From contig NZ_LN831302.1 of NCBI RefSeq assembly GCF_001488575.1, positions 62,001 through 126,000 on the forward strand: a stretch of 64,000 bases of DNA, written 5' to 3'. Numbering within the stretch: the stretch's first letter is position 1; every line of letters begins with the position of its first letter. The notes beneath the pieces are model-generated. The model was given only the letters and a program-made list of their open reading frames with translations. It was not told where the DNA came from and made no database searches. Both the position numbers and the translations under genes were made by a program. Of the stretch, positions 16,892 through 26,629 are shown one piece after another. This DNA comes from Halobacterium hubeiense (GTDB lineage Archaea; Halobacteriota; Halobacteria; Halobacteriales; Halobacteriaceae).

Positions 16892-19531
16892 CTACTCGTA
16901 GACGAGGACGGTGCCGAAGGAGGTCTCGACGACCGCGACCTCCTCGCCGGACTGGGCGCGGTACTCCTCCTCGACAGTCAGCCAGTCGGCGTCGAGTTCG
17001 TACGTCTCTCCGTCGGCCTCGACGGTGACGGTGTCCCCGGAGTGCATCTGGGCCTGAATCTCGGCGGGGTCGGCGTCTTCGACCGCCTGCATGACCGCGC
17101 CGGCCTCGCTGCGGAACTCGGGGCCGACCTTCGAGTCGTCGGCGTCGGCCTCGACGGGGACGAGTTCGATGTCCGGGCGCCCCTCCACGAGCTTGATGGG
17201 GGCGTTGACGGTCTCGCTGAGGTCGTACGTGTCGAGGCTCGCGTCGTTGCCGGCGTCGAAGTAGAGCTCGACGCGGTCCAGCGACTCGTTCAGCGGGATG
17301 TGGTTCTCGGACTTCCACGCGCGGACTTCGCTCGCGGTCTCGGCGATGTACTCGCCGGCGACCTCGGCGTCCTCGTCGAGCATGTCGACGTCGGGCCACG
17401 TCGCGTTGTGGACGCTGCCCTCGGTTCCGGGGAGGTGGGTCCAGATTTCCTCGGTGACGTGCGGGCTGAACGGCGACAGCATCCGGACGACCGCGGTGAC
17501 CGCGGTGTAGAGGGTCTTCTCGGCGGCGGCGCGCTCGCCGGGGCGGCCGTTGTACAGCCGGCCCTTGACGAGTTCGACGTAGTCGTCGGCGAGGTCCTCC
17601 CACGCGAACTCGCGGAGGCGACGGAGCGCCGCGTCGAACCGATACGCCTCCATCTCGGCTTCGACCTCGTCGGCGACGCGCGTGAGTTCCGAGAGAATCC
17701 AGCGGTCGGCGTCGCGGTACGCGGGGTCGGCGACGTCGGGCGTGTCCTCGTCGAAGTGCCCGCCCGCGAACTTCACGATGTTCCAGAGCTTCGTCAGGAA
17801 GCGGGAGGCGGACTTGACCTCCTTCCACTGGAACTGGACGTCGCTGCCGGGCTGGCCGCCGAGCGCGAGCGCCTGCCGGACGGCGTCCGCGGAGTACTCC
17901 TCGATGGCCTCGTCGGGCGCGACCACGTTCCCGCGGGACTTGGACATCTTGTTGCCGTCGTCGCCGAACACCATGCCGTTGACGAGGATGTCCTCCCAGG
18001 GCGCCTCGTCGGTGAGCGCGCCCGTCCGCAGCAGCGTGTAGAACGCCCACGTGCGGATGATGTCGTGGCCCTGCGGCCGCAGGCCGACCGGCTCGAACTC
18101 CTCGAGGTCGATGTCCTCGGGCCACCCGGAGATGTGCAGCGGCGTAATCGACGAGTCCATCCACGTGTCCATGACGTCGGTCTCGCCGCGCCAGTCGTGG
18201 CTGCCGCACTCGGGGCAGGCGCCGACGGCGGGGTCTTCCTCCGTGGGGTCCACGGGCGTCTCCGCGTCTTCCGCGATGTGCCAGTGCCCGCAGTCAGCGC
18301 ACTCCCACGCGGGGATGGGCGTCGCGAACACGCGCTGGCGGGAGATGACCCAGTCCCACTCCATGCCCTCCGCCCAGTCGACGAGGCGGTCGTGCATGTG
18401 CTCGGGAATCCACTCGACGTCCTCGGCCTTCTCCAGAATCAGGTCCTGGTCGACCTCGACGAACCACTGCTCCTTGGAGAGAATCTCGATGGGCGTGTCG
18501 CAGCGCCAGCACGCGCCGACGCTCTGCTCGGTGGGCTCGCTGTCGTTGAGGTAGCCCTCGTCGTCGAGCGCGTCCGCGATTTCGGTCTTGGCCTCGTCGA
18601 TGGTCAGGCCCGCGAACTCGGCGGCCTCCTCGGAGAGGTGGCCGTCCTCGGTGAACACCGACCGGAGGTCGAGGTCGTACTCGGCCCACCAGTCGACGTC
18701 CTGCTTGTCCCCGAACGTACAGATCATGACGGCGCCGGACCCGAACTCGGGGTCGACCTCGTCGTCGGCGAGCAGTTCGACCTCCTGGCCGAACAGCGGG
18801 ACCTCGAACGTGTCGCCGACGCGGCCCTCGAAGCGCTCGTCCTCGGGGTCGACGGCCATCCCGACGCAGGCGGCCAGCAGCTCCGGGCGCGTGGTCGCGA
18901 TTTCGATGTCGTCGTTGCCGACGCCCTCGAACGTGACGTAGTAGAGGGTGCCCTCGCGGTCGACGTTCTCGACCTCGGCGTCCGCGATGGCGGTCTCGCA
19001 GCGCGGGCACCAGTTGACGGGGTGTTCGTCGCGGTAGACCATGTCGTCGTCGGCCATCTCGACGAACGACGACTGGGTCTGCCCCCAGTACTCGGGGTCC
19101 ATCGTGCGGAACTCCGCCGACCAGTCCTGGGAGAACCCCATCTCGGTCATCGTCTGCTTCATCTCGGTGATGCGGGCCTCGGTGTGCTCGACGCACATCT
19201 CCCGGAACTCCTCGCGGGAGACGTCCGTGCGGTGGATGTCGTGGTTCTCCTCGACTTTGACCTCGGTCGGGAGGCCGTGGCAGTCCCAGCCCTGCGGGAA
19301 GAGGACGGCGTCGCCCTGCAGGCGGTGGAAGCGCGCGGTGAAGTCGATGTACGACCAGCCGAGCGCGTGCCCGAGGTGGAGGTTCCCCGTGGGGTACGGC
19401 GGCGGCGTGTCGATGATGTACTCGGTGTCGGCGTCGCTGGGGTCGAACTCGTAGACGTCGGAGTCCTGCCAGTCGCTTTGCCACTCGGATTCGATGCGGT
19501 CGGGGTCGTAGCTGTCCGGAATGTTCGTCAT
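16892..19531 (-). CDS. valS: Valyl-tRNA synthetase
   Basis: 879 aa, class I synthetase that charges tRNA-Val. The HIGH motif is in [11 protein letters not shown] (HLGH at 52-55) and KMSKS is at residues 528-532. The long CP1 editing insertion lies between them, with zinc-like CxxC pairs ([30 protein letters not shown]). The anticodon-binding helical domain follows. The length is usual for archaeal ValS, which lacks a long C-terminal coiled coil. Start at ATG 19531 ([10 protein letters not shown]). The long open frame on the opposite strand is its shadow. Confidence 0.97.
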   Translation of the reverse strand: MTNIPDSYDPDRIESEWQSDWQDSDVYEFDPSDADTEYIIDTPPPYPTGNLHLGHALGWSYIDFTARFHRLQGDAVLFPQGWDCHGLPTEVKVEENHDIHRTDVSREEFREMCVEHTEARITEMKQTMTEMGFSQDWSAEFRTMDPEYWGQTQSSFVEMADDDMVYRDEHPVNWCPRCETAIADAEVENVDREGTLYYVTFEGVGNDDIEIATTRPELLAACVGMAVDPEDERFEGRVGDTFEVPLFGQEVELLADDEVDPEFGSGAVMICTFGDKQDVDWWAEYDLDLRSVFTEDGHLSEEAAEFAGLTIDEAKTEIADALDDEGYLNDSEPTEQSVGACWRCDTPIEILSKEQWFVEVDQDLILEKAEDVEWIPEHMHDRLVDWAEGMEWDWVISRQRVFATPIPAWECADCGHWHIAEDAETPVDPTEEDPAVGACPECGSHDWRGETDVMDTWMDSSITPLHISGWPEDIDLEEFEPVGLRPQGHDIIRTWAFYTLLRTGALTDEAPWEDILVNGMVFGDDGNKMSKSRGNVVAPDEAIEEYSADAVRQALALGGQPGSDVQFQWKEVKSASRFLTKLWNIVKFAGGHFDEDTPDVADPAYRDADRWILSELTRVADEVEAEMEAYRFDAALRRLREFAWEDLADDYVELVKGRLYNGRPGERAAAEKTLYTAVTAVVRMLSPFSPHVTEEIWTHLPGTEGSVHNATWPDVDMLDEDAEVAGEYIAETASEVRAWKSENHIPLNESLDRVELYFDAGNDASLDTYDLSETVNAPIKLVEGRPDIELVPVEADADDSKVGPEFRSEAGAVMQAVEDADPAEIQAQMHSGDTVTVEADGETYELDADWLTVEEEYRAQSGEEVAVVETSFGTVLVYE

Positions 19532-19706
19532 AGCTGGGTGGGTCGTCGGCCGCGGCCGCGTGTCTGCGTGTGCGAGTCGTGACGAGAAGAGGGCTTACAC
19601 ACGTACTACCGCGAGCTCGACGCGCATACGTCAGCGGAGCGGTGGCGCGGCAATAAAGGTTCCCGTCCCGGGCTGTGTCGCGGCTCTGCCGCGCCCGCCC
19701 GTCTAG

Positions 19707-19722
19707 TTTAGGTTGGCCGAAA
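19707..19722. promoter_or_regulatory. Degenerate DtxR-like half-palindrome upstream of the iron-binding-protein gene
   Basis: TTTAGGTTGGCCGAAA keeps the left half of the TTTAGG-N4-CCTAAA palindrome and a weak right half. Its centre is 35 bp upstream of the strong operator at 19742-19757, with the presumed TATA element between them. Confidence 0.45.
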
Positions 19723-19741
19723 AACCGACGGGCTTTTATTC

Positions 19742-19757
19742 TTTAGGCGAACCTAAA
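19742..19757. promoter_or_regulatory. DtxR-type iron operator in the binding-protein promoter
   Basis: Perfect palindrome TTTAGGCGAACCTAAA (6-bp arms, 4-bp spacer) directly after the AT-rich element TTTTATT (19734-19740) and ending 5 bp before ATG 19763. A repressor here would block the transcription start of an apparently leaderless message. The same motif occurs before the permease and ATPase genes. Confidence 0.8.
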
Positions 19758-19762
19758 CGGGT

Positions 19763-20911
19763 ATGCGACGACGCACGTTCATCAAGTCGGGCGGCGCGGC
19801 CACCGTCGCCGGCCTGCTCGCCGGCTGTACGAGCGGCTCGGAGACCGAGGACCCCACTTCCGAGCCGACGACCACCGAATCGAGCGCGACGACCGAGGAG
19901 CCGACGACCAGCGAAGACAGCTCCTACAGCGTCTCCATCGAGCCGATGGGCGAGGTGTCCTTCGACTCGGTGCCCGAGACGTGGGTCGCGAACAACGGCA
20001 GTTGGGCGGACATGGGCGTCGCACTCGGCCGCGAGCCGCCGGAAGCCGTCTGGCTCGCGCGCCGCTACCACACCCAGTACTACGACGAAATCGACGACAT
20101 CTCCGTGGACGCCGGCGACATGACCTCGCTGTACCAGGGCGGCGTCGACAAGGAGCTGTTCTACTCGCTGGACGCCGACGTCCACGTCATCGACCCGAAC
20201 TTCCTGCTGAACCGCTTCAGCGGCTGGAGCGAGGGCGACGTCGAGGAAATCAGCGACAGCGTCGCGCCGTTCTTCGGCAACAGCATCTTCTCGCGGGGCT
20301 ACGGCTGGCACGAGGACTACCAGTACTACTCGCTGTACGAGGCCTTCGAGAAGCTCGCGCAGGTGTTCCAGCGCACGGAGCGCTACGAGGCCTTCGAGAG
20401 CCTCCACGAGGACTTCCAGTCCCGCGTCAGCGACGTCGTCCCCGCCGAGGGCGAGCGCCCCAGCGTCGCCATCATGTGGGCGGCCGGCGACGAGCCCACG
20501 TCCTTCTCGCCGTACCTCATCAGCGAGGGGACGAGCTTCAAGCAGTGGCGCGACCTCCAGGTCAACGACGCGCTCGCGGAGACCGACGTCCGTGACTTCC
20601 ACGCCTCCCGCGCCGAGGTCGACTTCGAGACGCTGCTGGAAATCGACCCGGACGTCCTGCTGCTGCGCGGGCAGGAGGCCAAGACCGCCGAGCAGTTCCA
20701 GAACACCGTCGTCTCGTTCCTCGAAGACGACACCACCGCCAGCGACCTCACCGCCGTCCAGAACGGCGACGTCTACCGCGGCGGCCCGCTCTACCAGGGG
20801 CCGATTACGAACCTCGTGCTCACCGAGCGTGCCGCCCGGCAGGTGTACGGCGTCGAGGAGGAGCTGTTCGACCGCGACCGCGTCGCGAACATCGTCAACG
20901 GCGACTTCTGA
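19763..20911 (+). CDS. Iron/siderophore ABC transporter substrate-binding lipoprotein
   Basis: 382 aa. The signal MRRRTFIKSGGAATVAG ends in a lipobox (LLAGC, Cys22) and is followed by a Thr/Glu/Ser-rich tether, so it is a Tat-exported lipoprotein. The fold reads as a cluster A-II/TroA-like receptor (Fe-siderophore or heme class): QYYDEIDDISVDAGD, DVHVIDPNFLL, a long central helix around LYEAFEKLAQVFQRTERYEAF, and LLEIDPDVLLLRGQEA near the end. The permease and ATPase genes face it on the other strand, all under TTTAGG-N4-CCTAAA operators. Ferric chelate is the likely ligand; cobalamin is less likely. Confidence 0.88.
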   Translation: MRRRTFIKSGGAATVAGLLAGCTSGSETEDPTSEPTTTESSATTEEPTTSEDSSYSVSIEPMGEVSFDSVPETWVANNGSWADMGVALGREPPEAVWLARRYHTQYYDEIDDISVDAGDMTSLYQGGVDKELFYSLDADVHVIDPNFLLNRFSGWSEGDVEEISDSVAPFFGNSIFSRGYGWHEDYQYYSLYEAFEKLAQVFQRTERYEAFESLHEDFQSRVSDVVPAEGERPSVAIMWAAGDEPTSFSPYLISEGTSFKQWRDLQVNDALAETDVRDFHASRAEVDFETLLEIDPDVLLLRGQEAKTAEQFQNTVVSFLEDDTTASDLTAVQNGDVYRGGPLYQGPITNLVLTERAARQVYGVEEELFDRDRVANIVNGDF

Positions 20912-20959
20912 GCGCGGTCCGACTGTTCTCTTGCGAGCCGGCGAACGGAAGACGGGACG

Positions 20960-22081
20960 CTACAGGTCGCCGACGTCCTGCTGGCGCCGCATCAGGTAGA
21001 GGAAGTACGGGCCGCCGAGGACGCCCGTGACGATGCCGACCGGCACTTGGCCGACGGGGAGCGCGAGCCGCGCGATGACGTCGGCGGCGACCATCAGCGC
21101 GGGGCCGGCGAACAGGCACCCGACCATCAACTGCTTGTAGTCGCTGCCGACGATGTTCCGGACGACGTGCGGGATGAGCAGGCCGACGAACCCGACGATG
21201 CCCGCGATGGCGATGCTGGCGGCGGCCGCGAGCACGGCGACGCCCGCCAGCAGGAACCGCGTGCGTTCGACGGCCATGCCGAGCGAGCGCGCGGTCTGCT
21301 CGCCGAGCGCGAGCACGTTCAGCTGGCGCGCGCTCACGAGCGAGAGCGCGACCGAGCCGAGCGCCCACGGGAGCGCGGGCCGGATGTGGCGCCACTCGAC
21401 GCCGGTCAGCGACCCCGTCGTCCACGCGATGGCGCTCTGGACGACGCCGAGGTCCTCGGCGAAGTAGAACATCCCCTGCTGGAGGGACTGGAACACCGTC
21501 GAGACGATGACGCCCGCGAGCACCAGCCGCACCGGGCTCGTGCCGTTCTGCCACGCGATGACGTACACGAGCACGAACGCGCCGGCGCCGCCGAGCGCGG
21601 CGATGATGGGGAGGTAAGCGTTCAGCCCGGAGAACACGACGAGCGTAAGGAGGATGGCAAGTCCCGCGCCCGAGGAGACGCCGAGGATGTACGGACTGGC
21701 GAGCTCGTTGCGGGTGACCGCTTGGAAGATGGCGCCCGACACCGCGAGGCTCGCGCCGACGACGACGGCGGCGGCCACGCGCGGCAGCCGGATGGTCCAG
21801 ACGACGACCGTGCCGGTCGCCAGTTCCGGGAGTTCGCCCTGGAAGCCCGTAATCGTCCGCATCAGGGACTCGCCGACGACGAACTTCAGCAGCCACCGCG
21901 GGTCGTAGATGACGTCGGTGTCGAACAGCGCTCTCAGCGCTTGTTCGAGGCTCATCGAGTACGAGCCGTACCGGACCTGTACGACGGCGCCGGCCGCGAC
22001 GATGACGACGCTCGCGACGACGACGCCGACCAGCGAGCGGTCGATTCCGTCGCGGAGGCGTTCGGTGTCGCCTACGGACAT
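20960..22081 (-). CDS. FecCD-family ABC transporter permease (iron chelate)
   Basis: 373 aa from ATG 22081 (MSVGDTERLRDGIDRS); the frame is open further upstream to 22186, but an operator sits there. About nine or ten hydrophobic helices. FecCD/BtuC markers are LPRVAAAVVVGASLAVSGAIFQAVTRNELASPYILG, the GxxLG-type ALGEQTARSLGMAVERTR block, and IVGFVGLLIPHVVR. The permease is converging with the binding-protein gene. Its operator at 22163-22178 leaves about an 80-nt leader. Confidence 0.93.
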   Translation of the reverse strand: MSVGDTERLRDGIDRSLVGVVVASVVIVAAGAVVQVRYGSYSMSLEQALRALFDTDVIYDPRWLLKFVVGESLMRTITGFQGELPELATGTVVVWTIRLPRVAAAVVVGASLAVSGAIFQAVTRNELASPYILGVSSGAGLAILLTLVVFSGLNAYLPIIAALGGAGAFVLVYVIAWQNGTSPVRLVLAGVIVSTVFQSLQQGMFYFAEDLGVVQSAIAWTTGSLTGVEWRHIRPALPWALGSVALSLVSARQLNVLALGEQTARSLGMAVERTRFLLAGVAVLAAAASIAIAGIVGFVGLLIPHVVRNIVGSDYKQLMVGCLFAGPALMVAADVIARLALPVGQVPVGIVTGVLGGPYFLYLMRRQQDVGDL

Positions 22082-22162
22082 CGCTTCCTCCGGGCGGGGC
22101 GTCGCGCGCGTGGTCGTTCGCCGGGCGGGGCCGGGTGGCGGCGAGTCGTCGTGTCCATCTAC

Positions 22163-22178
22163 TTTAGGGTTACCTAAA
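22163..22178. promoter_or_regulatory. DtxR-type iron operator of the permease gene
   Basis: Perfect palindrome TTTAGGGTTACCTAAA (6-bp arms, 4-bp spacer). Read on the minus strand, an AT-rich TATA-like block (complement of 22182-22196) lies directly before it. This is the same layout as at the binding-protein gene. Confidence 0.8.
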
Positions 22179-22237
22179 CGAAGCAAAAGGATTTCGTTCC
22201 GCGCTCCCGCGAGCGGCGCCGCCGGCCCGGGACACGC

Positions 22238-23083
22238 TCAGTCCAGCGACCCCTTCGGAATAATCTGGGGGTCGGGGGTGTAGGAGATGGCGGCGTCCAC
22301 GCTGAAGACGTCCGAGAGCAGCTCCTCGGTCAGCACCTCCACGGGCGGTCCCCAGTCGTACACCTCGCCGTCTTCGAGCGCGACGAGGTAGTCCGCGCGG
22401 CGGGCCGCCTGCGCGATGTCGTGGAGGACGACGCCGACCGTGACGCCGTCCTCCTCGTTGAGCCGCTCGATGGTCTCCATCACGCGCAGCTGGTGGTGGA
22501 GGTCCAGATACGTCGTCGGCTCGTCCAGCAACAGCACGTCCGGCTCCTGCGCCAGCACCATCGCAATCCACGCCAGCTGCTTTTGCCCGCCGCTGAGCCC
22601 GCCGACCTCGCGCTCGCGGAGGTGCTCGACGCCCGCGAGGTCGATGGCCCGCTCGACGGCCGCCTCGTCCTCGTCGGTCACCGAGTCGAAGAACCCGCGG
22701 TGGGGGTAGCGGCCGTGGTAGATGAGGTCTTCGACGGTGATCGAGCCGGGGGAGGTGTTCTCCTGGGAGAGCAGGCCGAGTTCGCGCGCGAGCTCCTTCT
22801 GCCCGTACTCCTGTATCTCCTTGCCGTCGAGGACGACCGCGCCCGCCTCGCGGTCGAGGTGGTTCGACAGCGCCTTCAGCAGCGTGGACTTCCCGCTGCC
22901 GTTCGGCCCGACGAACGCGGTGATTTCGCCCTCTGGGATGTCGACGCGGTCGCAAGTCACGACCGGCTCGTCGGCGGTCGCGTACGTCACTTCGAGGTCG
23001 TCACCGAACAGCGCCGAGGGGGTGTCCTCGTCGGCCTCGCTCGCCCGTTCCGCGCGCTCGGCGGTGGTCTCTTCCAGCGACAC
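22238..23083 (-). CDS. Iron/siderophore ABC transporter ATP-binding protein (FecE type)
   Basis: 281 aa, start ATG 23083. Walker A is VGPNGSGKST (about residues 59-68). The signature is LSGGQKQ (about 154-160), Walker B reads DVLLLDEPTTYLD, and the switch histidine is in VVLHDIAQA. The N-terminal ~30 residues are an acidic extension before the ABC core. Partner of the FecCD permease 150 bp downstream, though that gap holds the permease's own operator. Likely expressed only under iron limitation, from the operator at 23142-23157. Confidence 0.94.
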   Translation of the reverse strand: MSLEETTAERAERASEADEDTPSALFGDDLEVTYATADEPVVTCDRVDIPEGEITAFVGPNGSGKSTLLKALSNHLDREAGAVVLDGKEIQEYGQKELARELGLLSQENTSPGSITVEDLIYHGRYPHRGFFDSVTDEDEAAVERAIDLAGVEHLREREVGGLSGGQKQLAWIAMVLAQEPDVLLLDEPTTYLDLHHQLRVMETIERLNEEDGVTVGVVLHDIAQAARRADYLVALEDGEVYDWGPPVEVLTEELLSDVFSVDAAISYTPDPQIIPKGSLD

Positions 23084-23141
23084 TACCGCTCACCCCGAGA
23101 GCCAGTCCGGTCGGCGCCGACGCTTCGGTTCACGGCCGCAG

Positions 23142-23157
23142 TTTAGGCGTGCCTAAC
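23142..23157. promoter_or_regulatory. DtxR-type iron operator of the ATPase gene
   Basis: TTTAGGCGTGCCTAAC, palindromic over the inner 14 bp (TTAGG-CGTG-CCTAA core). It lies 59 bp upstream of ATG 23083 and directly after the stop of the neighbouring gene. Third full copy of the motif in this cluster. Confidence 0.72.
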
Positions 23158-23158
23158 G

Positions 23159-23413
23159 TTAATCGTTTCCCCTTCGCTCGCGGTCCTCCAGCGCCGCGAC
23201 CCGCTCGCGCAACGCCTCGATTTCGCGCTGTAACTCGGCGTTCGTGGGGGTTTCGCGCTCGACCCCCACACTGACGGCGGCCGCGACCAACGCCGTCAAC
23301 GCCAGCGCCGCGCCGAGGACGCCCAGCCACGCCGGCACCGACACGTCCAGCGCCAGCAGGAGGGCGGCGTCGTTCACGACCACGACCGCGAGGACCACCG
23401 GGAGCGTGCGCAT
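23159..23413 (-). CDS. Small membrane protein with C-terminal coiled coil, unknown function
   Basis: 84 aa from ATG 23413 (MRTLPVVLAVVVVN), the last 84 codons of a longer open frame. Two hydrophobic segments fill about residues 4-24 and 28-50. The cytoplasmic-looking tail TNAELQREIEALRERVAALE is a short leucine-zipper-like coil (about residues 57-77). No recognised family. It is on the same strand as the iron ATPase gene, but an operator separates them, so it is probably a separate unit. Confidence 0.6.
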   Translation of the reverse strand: MRTLPVVLAVVVVNDAALLLALDVSVPAWLGVLGAALALTALVAAAVSVGVERETPTNAELQREIEALRERVAALEDRERRGND

Positions 23414-23507
23414 ATTCGCGTGTCGCCGTGCGGCCGACTGAAACCTTGTGGTCGCCGGACTGCGGCGACCGTAACCGACTTCGGGGACGGTGGTATCTCG
23501 AACCGTA

Positions 23508-25358
23508 ATGGCAGCGACGGAGGACAGCGCCTTCGACGAGTACCGCGACCGCGTCGAGCGGCCGCTCGGCCGGCTGTTCCGGGAGTACGGCGCCAGCGAG
23601 TGGCCGTACTTCGCGGCCGGCATGGTGGCGAACGTCGTCGCGCGCGTCGCCAGCCTCCTGCCGCCGGTCGTACTGGGGGCCGCCATCGACAGCGTGTTCA
23701 CCGGGAACGCGCCCTTCGACCTCCCGCTCGTGCCCGCGGCGTGGTTCCCGACCGAGGAGGTCGCCGTCTTCGAACTGTCCGTGGTGCTCATCGCGGGGTC
23801 GTTCCTCGTCACCGCCGTGTTCACGTACGCGTACGGCGTCACCGCGAACCTGTTCGCGCACCGCGTGATGCACGACGTCCGCACGGACTCGTTCGCGAAG
23901 ATGCAGGGCCTGGACATGACGTTCTTCGACGACAAACAGACCGGCGAGGTGATGTCCGTGCTGAACAACGACGCCTCGAACCTCGAAGTGTTCCTCGACG
24001 ACGCGCTCCAGAACTCCGCGCGGCTCGTCGTGATGGTCGCGGGCATCACCGCCATCCTCGTCGCCGAGAACTGGCAGCTGGCGGTCGTCACGCTGTCGGC
24101 GATTCCGCTGATGGTCGCGCTCACGTCGTGGTTCATGAAGCGCGCCGAGCCCCGCTACGAGCGCCAGCGCGCCGCCGTCGGCAACCTCAACACGAAACTG
24201 GAGAACAGCCTCGCGGGGGTCGAACTCGTGAAGACCAACGCCGCCGAGGCCCACGAGACCGACCGCGTCACGGACGCCTCCTACCGGTTCTTCCGGGACA
24301 CGATGGACGTCCTCCGCCTGAGCTACGTCTACCGGCCGGGCATGGAGCTGCTCGCCGGGCTCTCCTTTGCTGTGACGTTCGCCGTCGGCGGCTACTGGCT
24401 GCTGTACGGCCCGCCGCTGTTCCTCTCGGGGTCGCTGTCCCCGGGCGCGTTCGTCACGTTCATCTTCCTCACCCAACGGTTCGTCACGCCGCTGGCGGAG
24501 GTGTCGAACATCGTCGACCAGTACGAGAACGCGAGGGCCTCCTCCGCGCGCGTGTTCGGCCTCATGGATGTCCCCTCGGCGGTCACGGAGGCCGAGGAGG
24601 CCGTCGAACTCACCGACGTCGAGGGGCGCGTCGAGTACGACGACGTGACGTTCAGCTACGACGCCGAGGAAACCGTCATCGACGACGTCTCCTTCGACGC
24701 AGACCCCGGCGATACCGTCGCGCTCGTGGGGCCGACCGGCGCCGGGAAGTCCACGCTCTGCAAGCTCCTGTTGCGGTTGTACGACGTGGACGAGGGCGCG
24801 GTTCGCGTGGACGGCCACGACGTCCGCGACCTGACGCTGGCGAGTCTCCGCGAGCACGTCGGCTACGTCAGTCAGGACACGTTCCTCTTCGACGGCACCA
24901 TCGCGGAGAACATCGCGTACGGCCAGTTCGACGCCGACCGCGAGGCGGTCGTCGAGGCCACGAAAGCCGCCGACGCCCACGAGTTCGTCGTCGACCTCCC
25001 GGAGGGCTACGACACGGAGGTCGGGGAGCGCGGCGTGAAGCTCTCTGGTGGCCAGCGGCAACGCATCGACATCGCACGCGCCATCCTCAAAGACCCCGAG
25101 ATTCTGGTCTTCGACGAGGCGACCAGCGACGTCGACACGGAGACCGAGCGCCGCATCCAGGCGAGCCTCGACGACCTCTCCGCGGACCGCACCGCGCTCG
25201 TCATCGCGCACCGGCTCTCCACCGTCCGGGACGCCGACGCGATTCTGGTCGTCGAGGACGGCGAAATCACCGAGCGCGGCACCCACGACGACCTCCTCGA
25301 CCGCGGCGGCCGGTACGCCGACCTCTGGAACGTCCAGACGACCACGCTGGACGAGTGA
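23508..25358 (+). CDS. ABC exporter, fused membrane and ATPase domains (MsbA/multidrug type)
   Basis: 616 aa from ATG 23508 (MAATEDSAFDEYRDR); a GTG 6 codons upstream is possible. The N-terminal ~330 residues form a six-helix exporter domain with the coupling segment DMTFFDDKQTGEVMSVLNND. The nucleotide-binding domain has Walker A VGPTGAGKST, Q-loop YVSQDTFLFDGTI, signature LSGGQRQR, Walker B EILVFDEATSDVD and switch His in VIAHRLSTV. Half-transporters of this kind act as homodimers exporting lipids, drugs or peptides. No peptide-maturation gene is nearby, so the substrate is open. Confidence 0.95.
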   Translation: MAATEDSAFDEYRDRVERPLGRLFREYGASEWPYFAAGMVANVVARVASLLPPVVLGAAIDSVFTGNAPFDLPLVPAAWFPTEEVAVFELSVVLIAGSFLVTAVFTYAYGVTANLFAHRVMHDVRTDSFAKMQGLDMTFFDDKQTGEVMSVLNNDASNLEVFLDDALQNSARLVVMVAGITAILVAENWQLAVVTLSAIPLMVALTSWFMKRAEPRYERQRAAVGNLNTKLENSLAGVELVKTNAAEAHETDRVTDASYRFFRDTMDVLRLSYVYRPGMELLAGLSFAVTFAVGGYWLLYGPPLFLSGSLSPGAFVTFIFLTQRFVTPLAEVSNIVDQYENARASSARVFGLMDVPSAVTEAEEAVELTDVEGRVEYDDVTFSYDAEETVIDDVSFDADPGDTVALVGPTGAGKSTLCKLLLRLYDVDEGAVRVDGHDVRDLTLASLREHVGYVSQDTFLFDGTIAENIAYGQFDADREAVVEATKAADAHEFVVDLPEGYDTEVGERGVKLSGGQRQRIDIARAILKDPEILVFDEATSDVDTETERRIQASLDDLSADRTALVIAHRLSTVRDADAILVVEDGEITERGTHDDLLDRGGRYADLWNVQTTTLDE

Positions 25359-25405
25359 CCGCTCCCGGCGCTGGAATTTTGTCGGCGGCGTTCCAACGTG
25401 TAGGT

Positions 25406-25573
25406 ATGGACGTCGAAGTCAAACACCTCGGTGCGCTCGGCATCCTCGGTGTGCTCGGCGTGCTGACCAACGAACCCGCGCTGTTCGGGCTGTTCGCCCT
25501 CTTCGTGCTGTTCGCCAGCGACCGCACCATCACGGTGCCGACGCCCGGCGGCCGCGACGCCAGCGCCGACTGA
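25406..25573 (+). CDS. Very small membrane protein, unknown function
   Basis: 55 aa from ATG 25406. A hydrophobic pair is packed into about residues 8-40 (LGALGILGVLGVLTN, then LFGLFALFVLFA), with a polar tail (TPGGRDASAD). It lies 47 bp after the ABC exporter and 51 bp before gnd on the same strand. Codon use is typical of the window. No recognised family; it could be an accessory peptide of the exporter or simply an orphan. Confidence 0.6.
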   Translation: MDVEVKHLGALGILGVLGVLTNEPALFGLFALFVLFASDRTITVPTPGGRDASAD

Positions 25574-25624
25574 CGCCCCCGCGGCTATCGCAACCACTAC
25601 CTACCGCGGCCGGGAGTGCCACGT

Positions 25625-26533
25625 ATGGAACTCGGTGTTGTCGGTCTCGGCCGCATGGGGCGCATCGTCGTCGACCGGTGTCTGGACGCGGGCCACGACG
25701 TGGTCGCGTTCGACATCGACGCGGACGCCCGCGAGGACGCCGCCGACGCCGGCGCGACGCCCGCGGAATCGATTCCCGACCTCGTGGACGAACTCGGCGA
25801 CGAGAAGCGTGTCTGGCTGATGGTGCCCGCCGGCGACCCCGTGGACGCCGCGCTCGACGAACTCGCGCCCGAACTCGACGCCGACGACGTGGTCGTGGAC
25901 GGCGGGAACAGCCACTTCGAGGACTCCACGCGGCGCGCCGGCGAGTACGAGTTCGCGTACCTCGACTGCGGCACCTCCGGCGGCCCCGCCAGCGCGGAAC
26001 TCGGCTTCTCACTGATGGTCGGCGGCCCCCAGTGGGCGTACGACGAACTCGTTCCGGTCTTCGACGCGGTTGCGACCGGCCCGGACGGCCACGACCGCAT
26101 GGGGCCCGCGGGCTCGGGCCACTACGTGAAGATGGTCCACAACGGCGTCGAGTACGCGCTCATGCAGGCGTACGGCGAGGGCTTCGAACTCCTCCACGAG
26201 GGCCGCTACGACCTCGATTTGGAAGCCGTCGCGAACACGTGGAACAACGGCGCCGTCATCCGATCGTGGCTACTGGAACTCTGCGAGGAAGCGTTCCGCG
26301 AGGAGGGCAACGACCTCGGCGACGTCGCCGACCACGTCGCCGGCGGCTCTACGGGCACGTGGACGGTCCAGGAGAGCCTCGAACAGGAGGTCCCGCTCCC
26401 CATCATCTATCAGGCGCTCGCCGAGCGCTTCGACTCCCGCGCCAGCGGCGACGGCGAGGGGCGGTTCGCGCGGCGGCTCGCGAACCGGCTGCGGTACGGG
26501 TTCGGCAGACACGAGGTCGCTCGGAAGGAGTAG
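25625..26533 (+). CDS. gnd: 6-phosphogluconate dehydrogenase (decarboxylating), short archaeal form
   Basis: 302 aa from ATG 25625. Oxidises 6-phosphogluconate to ribulose 5-phosphate and CO2 with reduction of NAD(P)+. The Rossmann loop GLGRMG is at residues 6-11. VVDGGNSHFEDS, CGTSGGPASAELGFSLMVGG and GSGHYVKMVHNGVEYA (catalytic Lys and substrate-binding Asn) are the classic Gnd motifs. The ~300-residue size matches the short bacterial/archaeal class. This fits an oxidative pentose phosphate route to ribose, as described for haloarchaea. Confidence 0.94.
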   Translation: MELGVVGLGRMGRIVVDRCLDAGHDVVAFDIDADAREDAADAGATPAESIPDLVDELGDEKRVWLMVPAGDPVDAALDELAPELDADDVVVDGGNSHFEDSTRRAGEYEFAYLDCGTSGGPASAELGFSLMVGGPQWAYDELVPVFDAVATGPDGHDRMGPAGSGHYVKMVHNGVEYALMQAYGEGFELLHEGRYDLDLEAVANTWNNGAVIRSWLLELCEEAFREEGNDLGDVADHVAGGSTGTWTVQESLEQEVPLPIIYQALAERFDSRASGDGEGRFARRLANRLRYGFGRHEVARKE

Positions 26534-26629
26534 CGCGGTTCTCAGTCGCTCGCTCCTTCCGAACCGCGGGAAACGCGAGCGGGGAGCGAAGCGACCCGCG
26601 AGCCGAGCGTAGCGAGCAACTGGGGGAGG

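Noticed and set aside
15976-19582. Long plus-strand open frames opposite valS and the aminopeptidase (up to 899 codons)
   Set aside because: They mirror real genes on the other strand: high GC at third codon positions removes stops from the antisense frame. Composition is Val/Arg/Asp/Leu-rich with no motifs, while the minus-strand frames carry full synthetase and peptidase signatures.
23130-25286. 718-codon minus-strand frame opposite the ABC exporter
   Set aside because: Antisense shadow of a protein with complete Walker and signature motifs.
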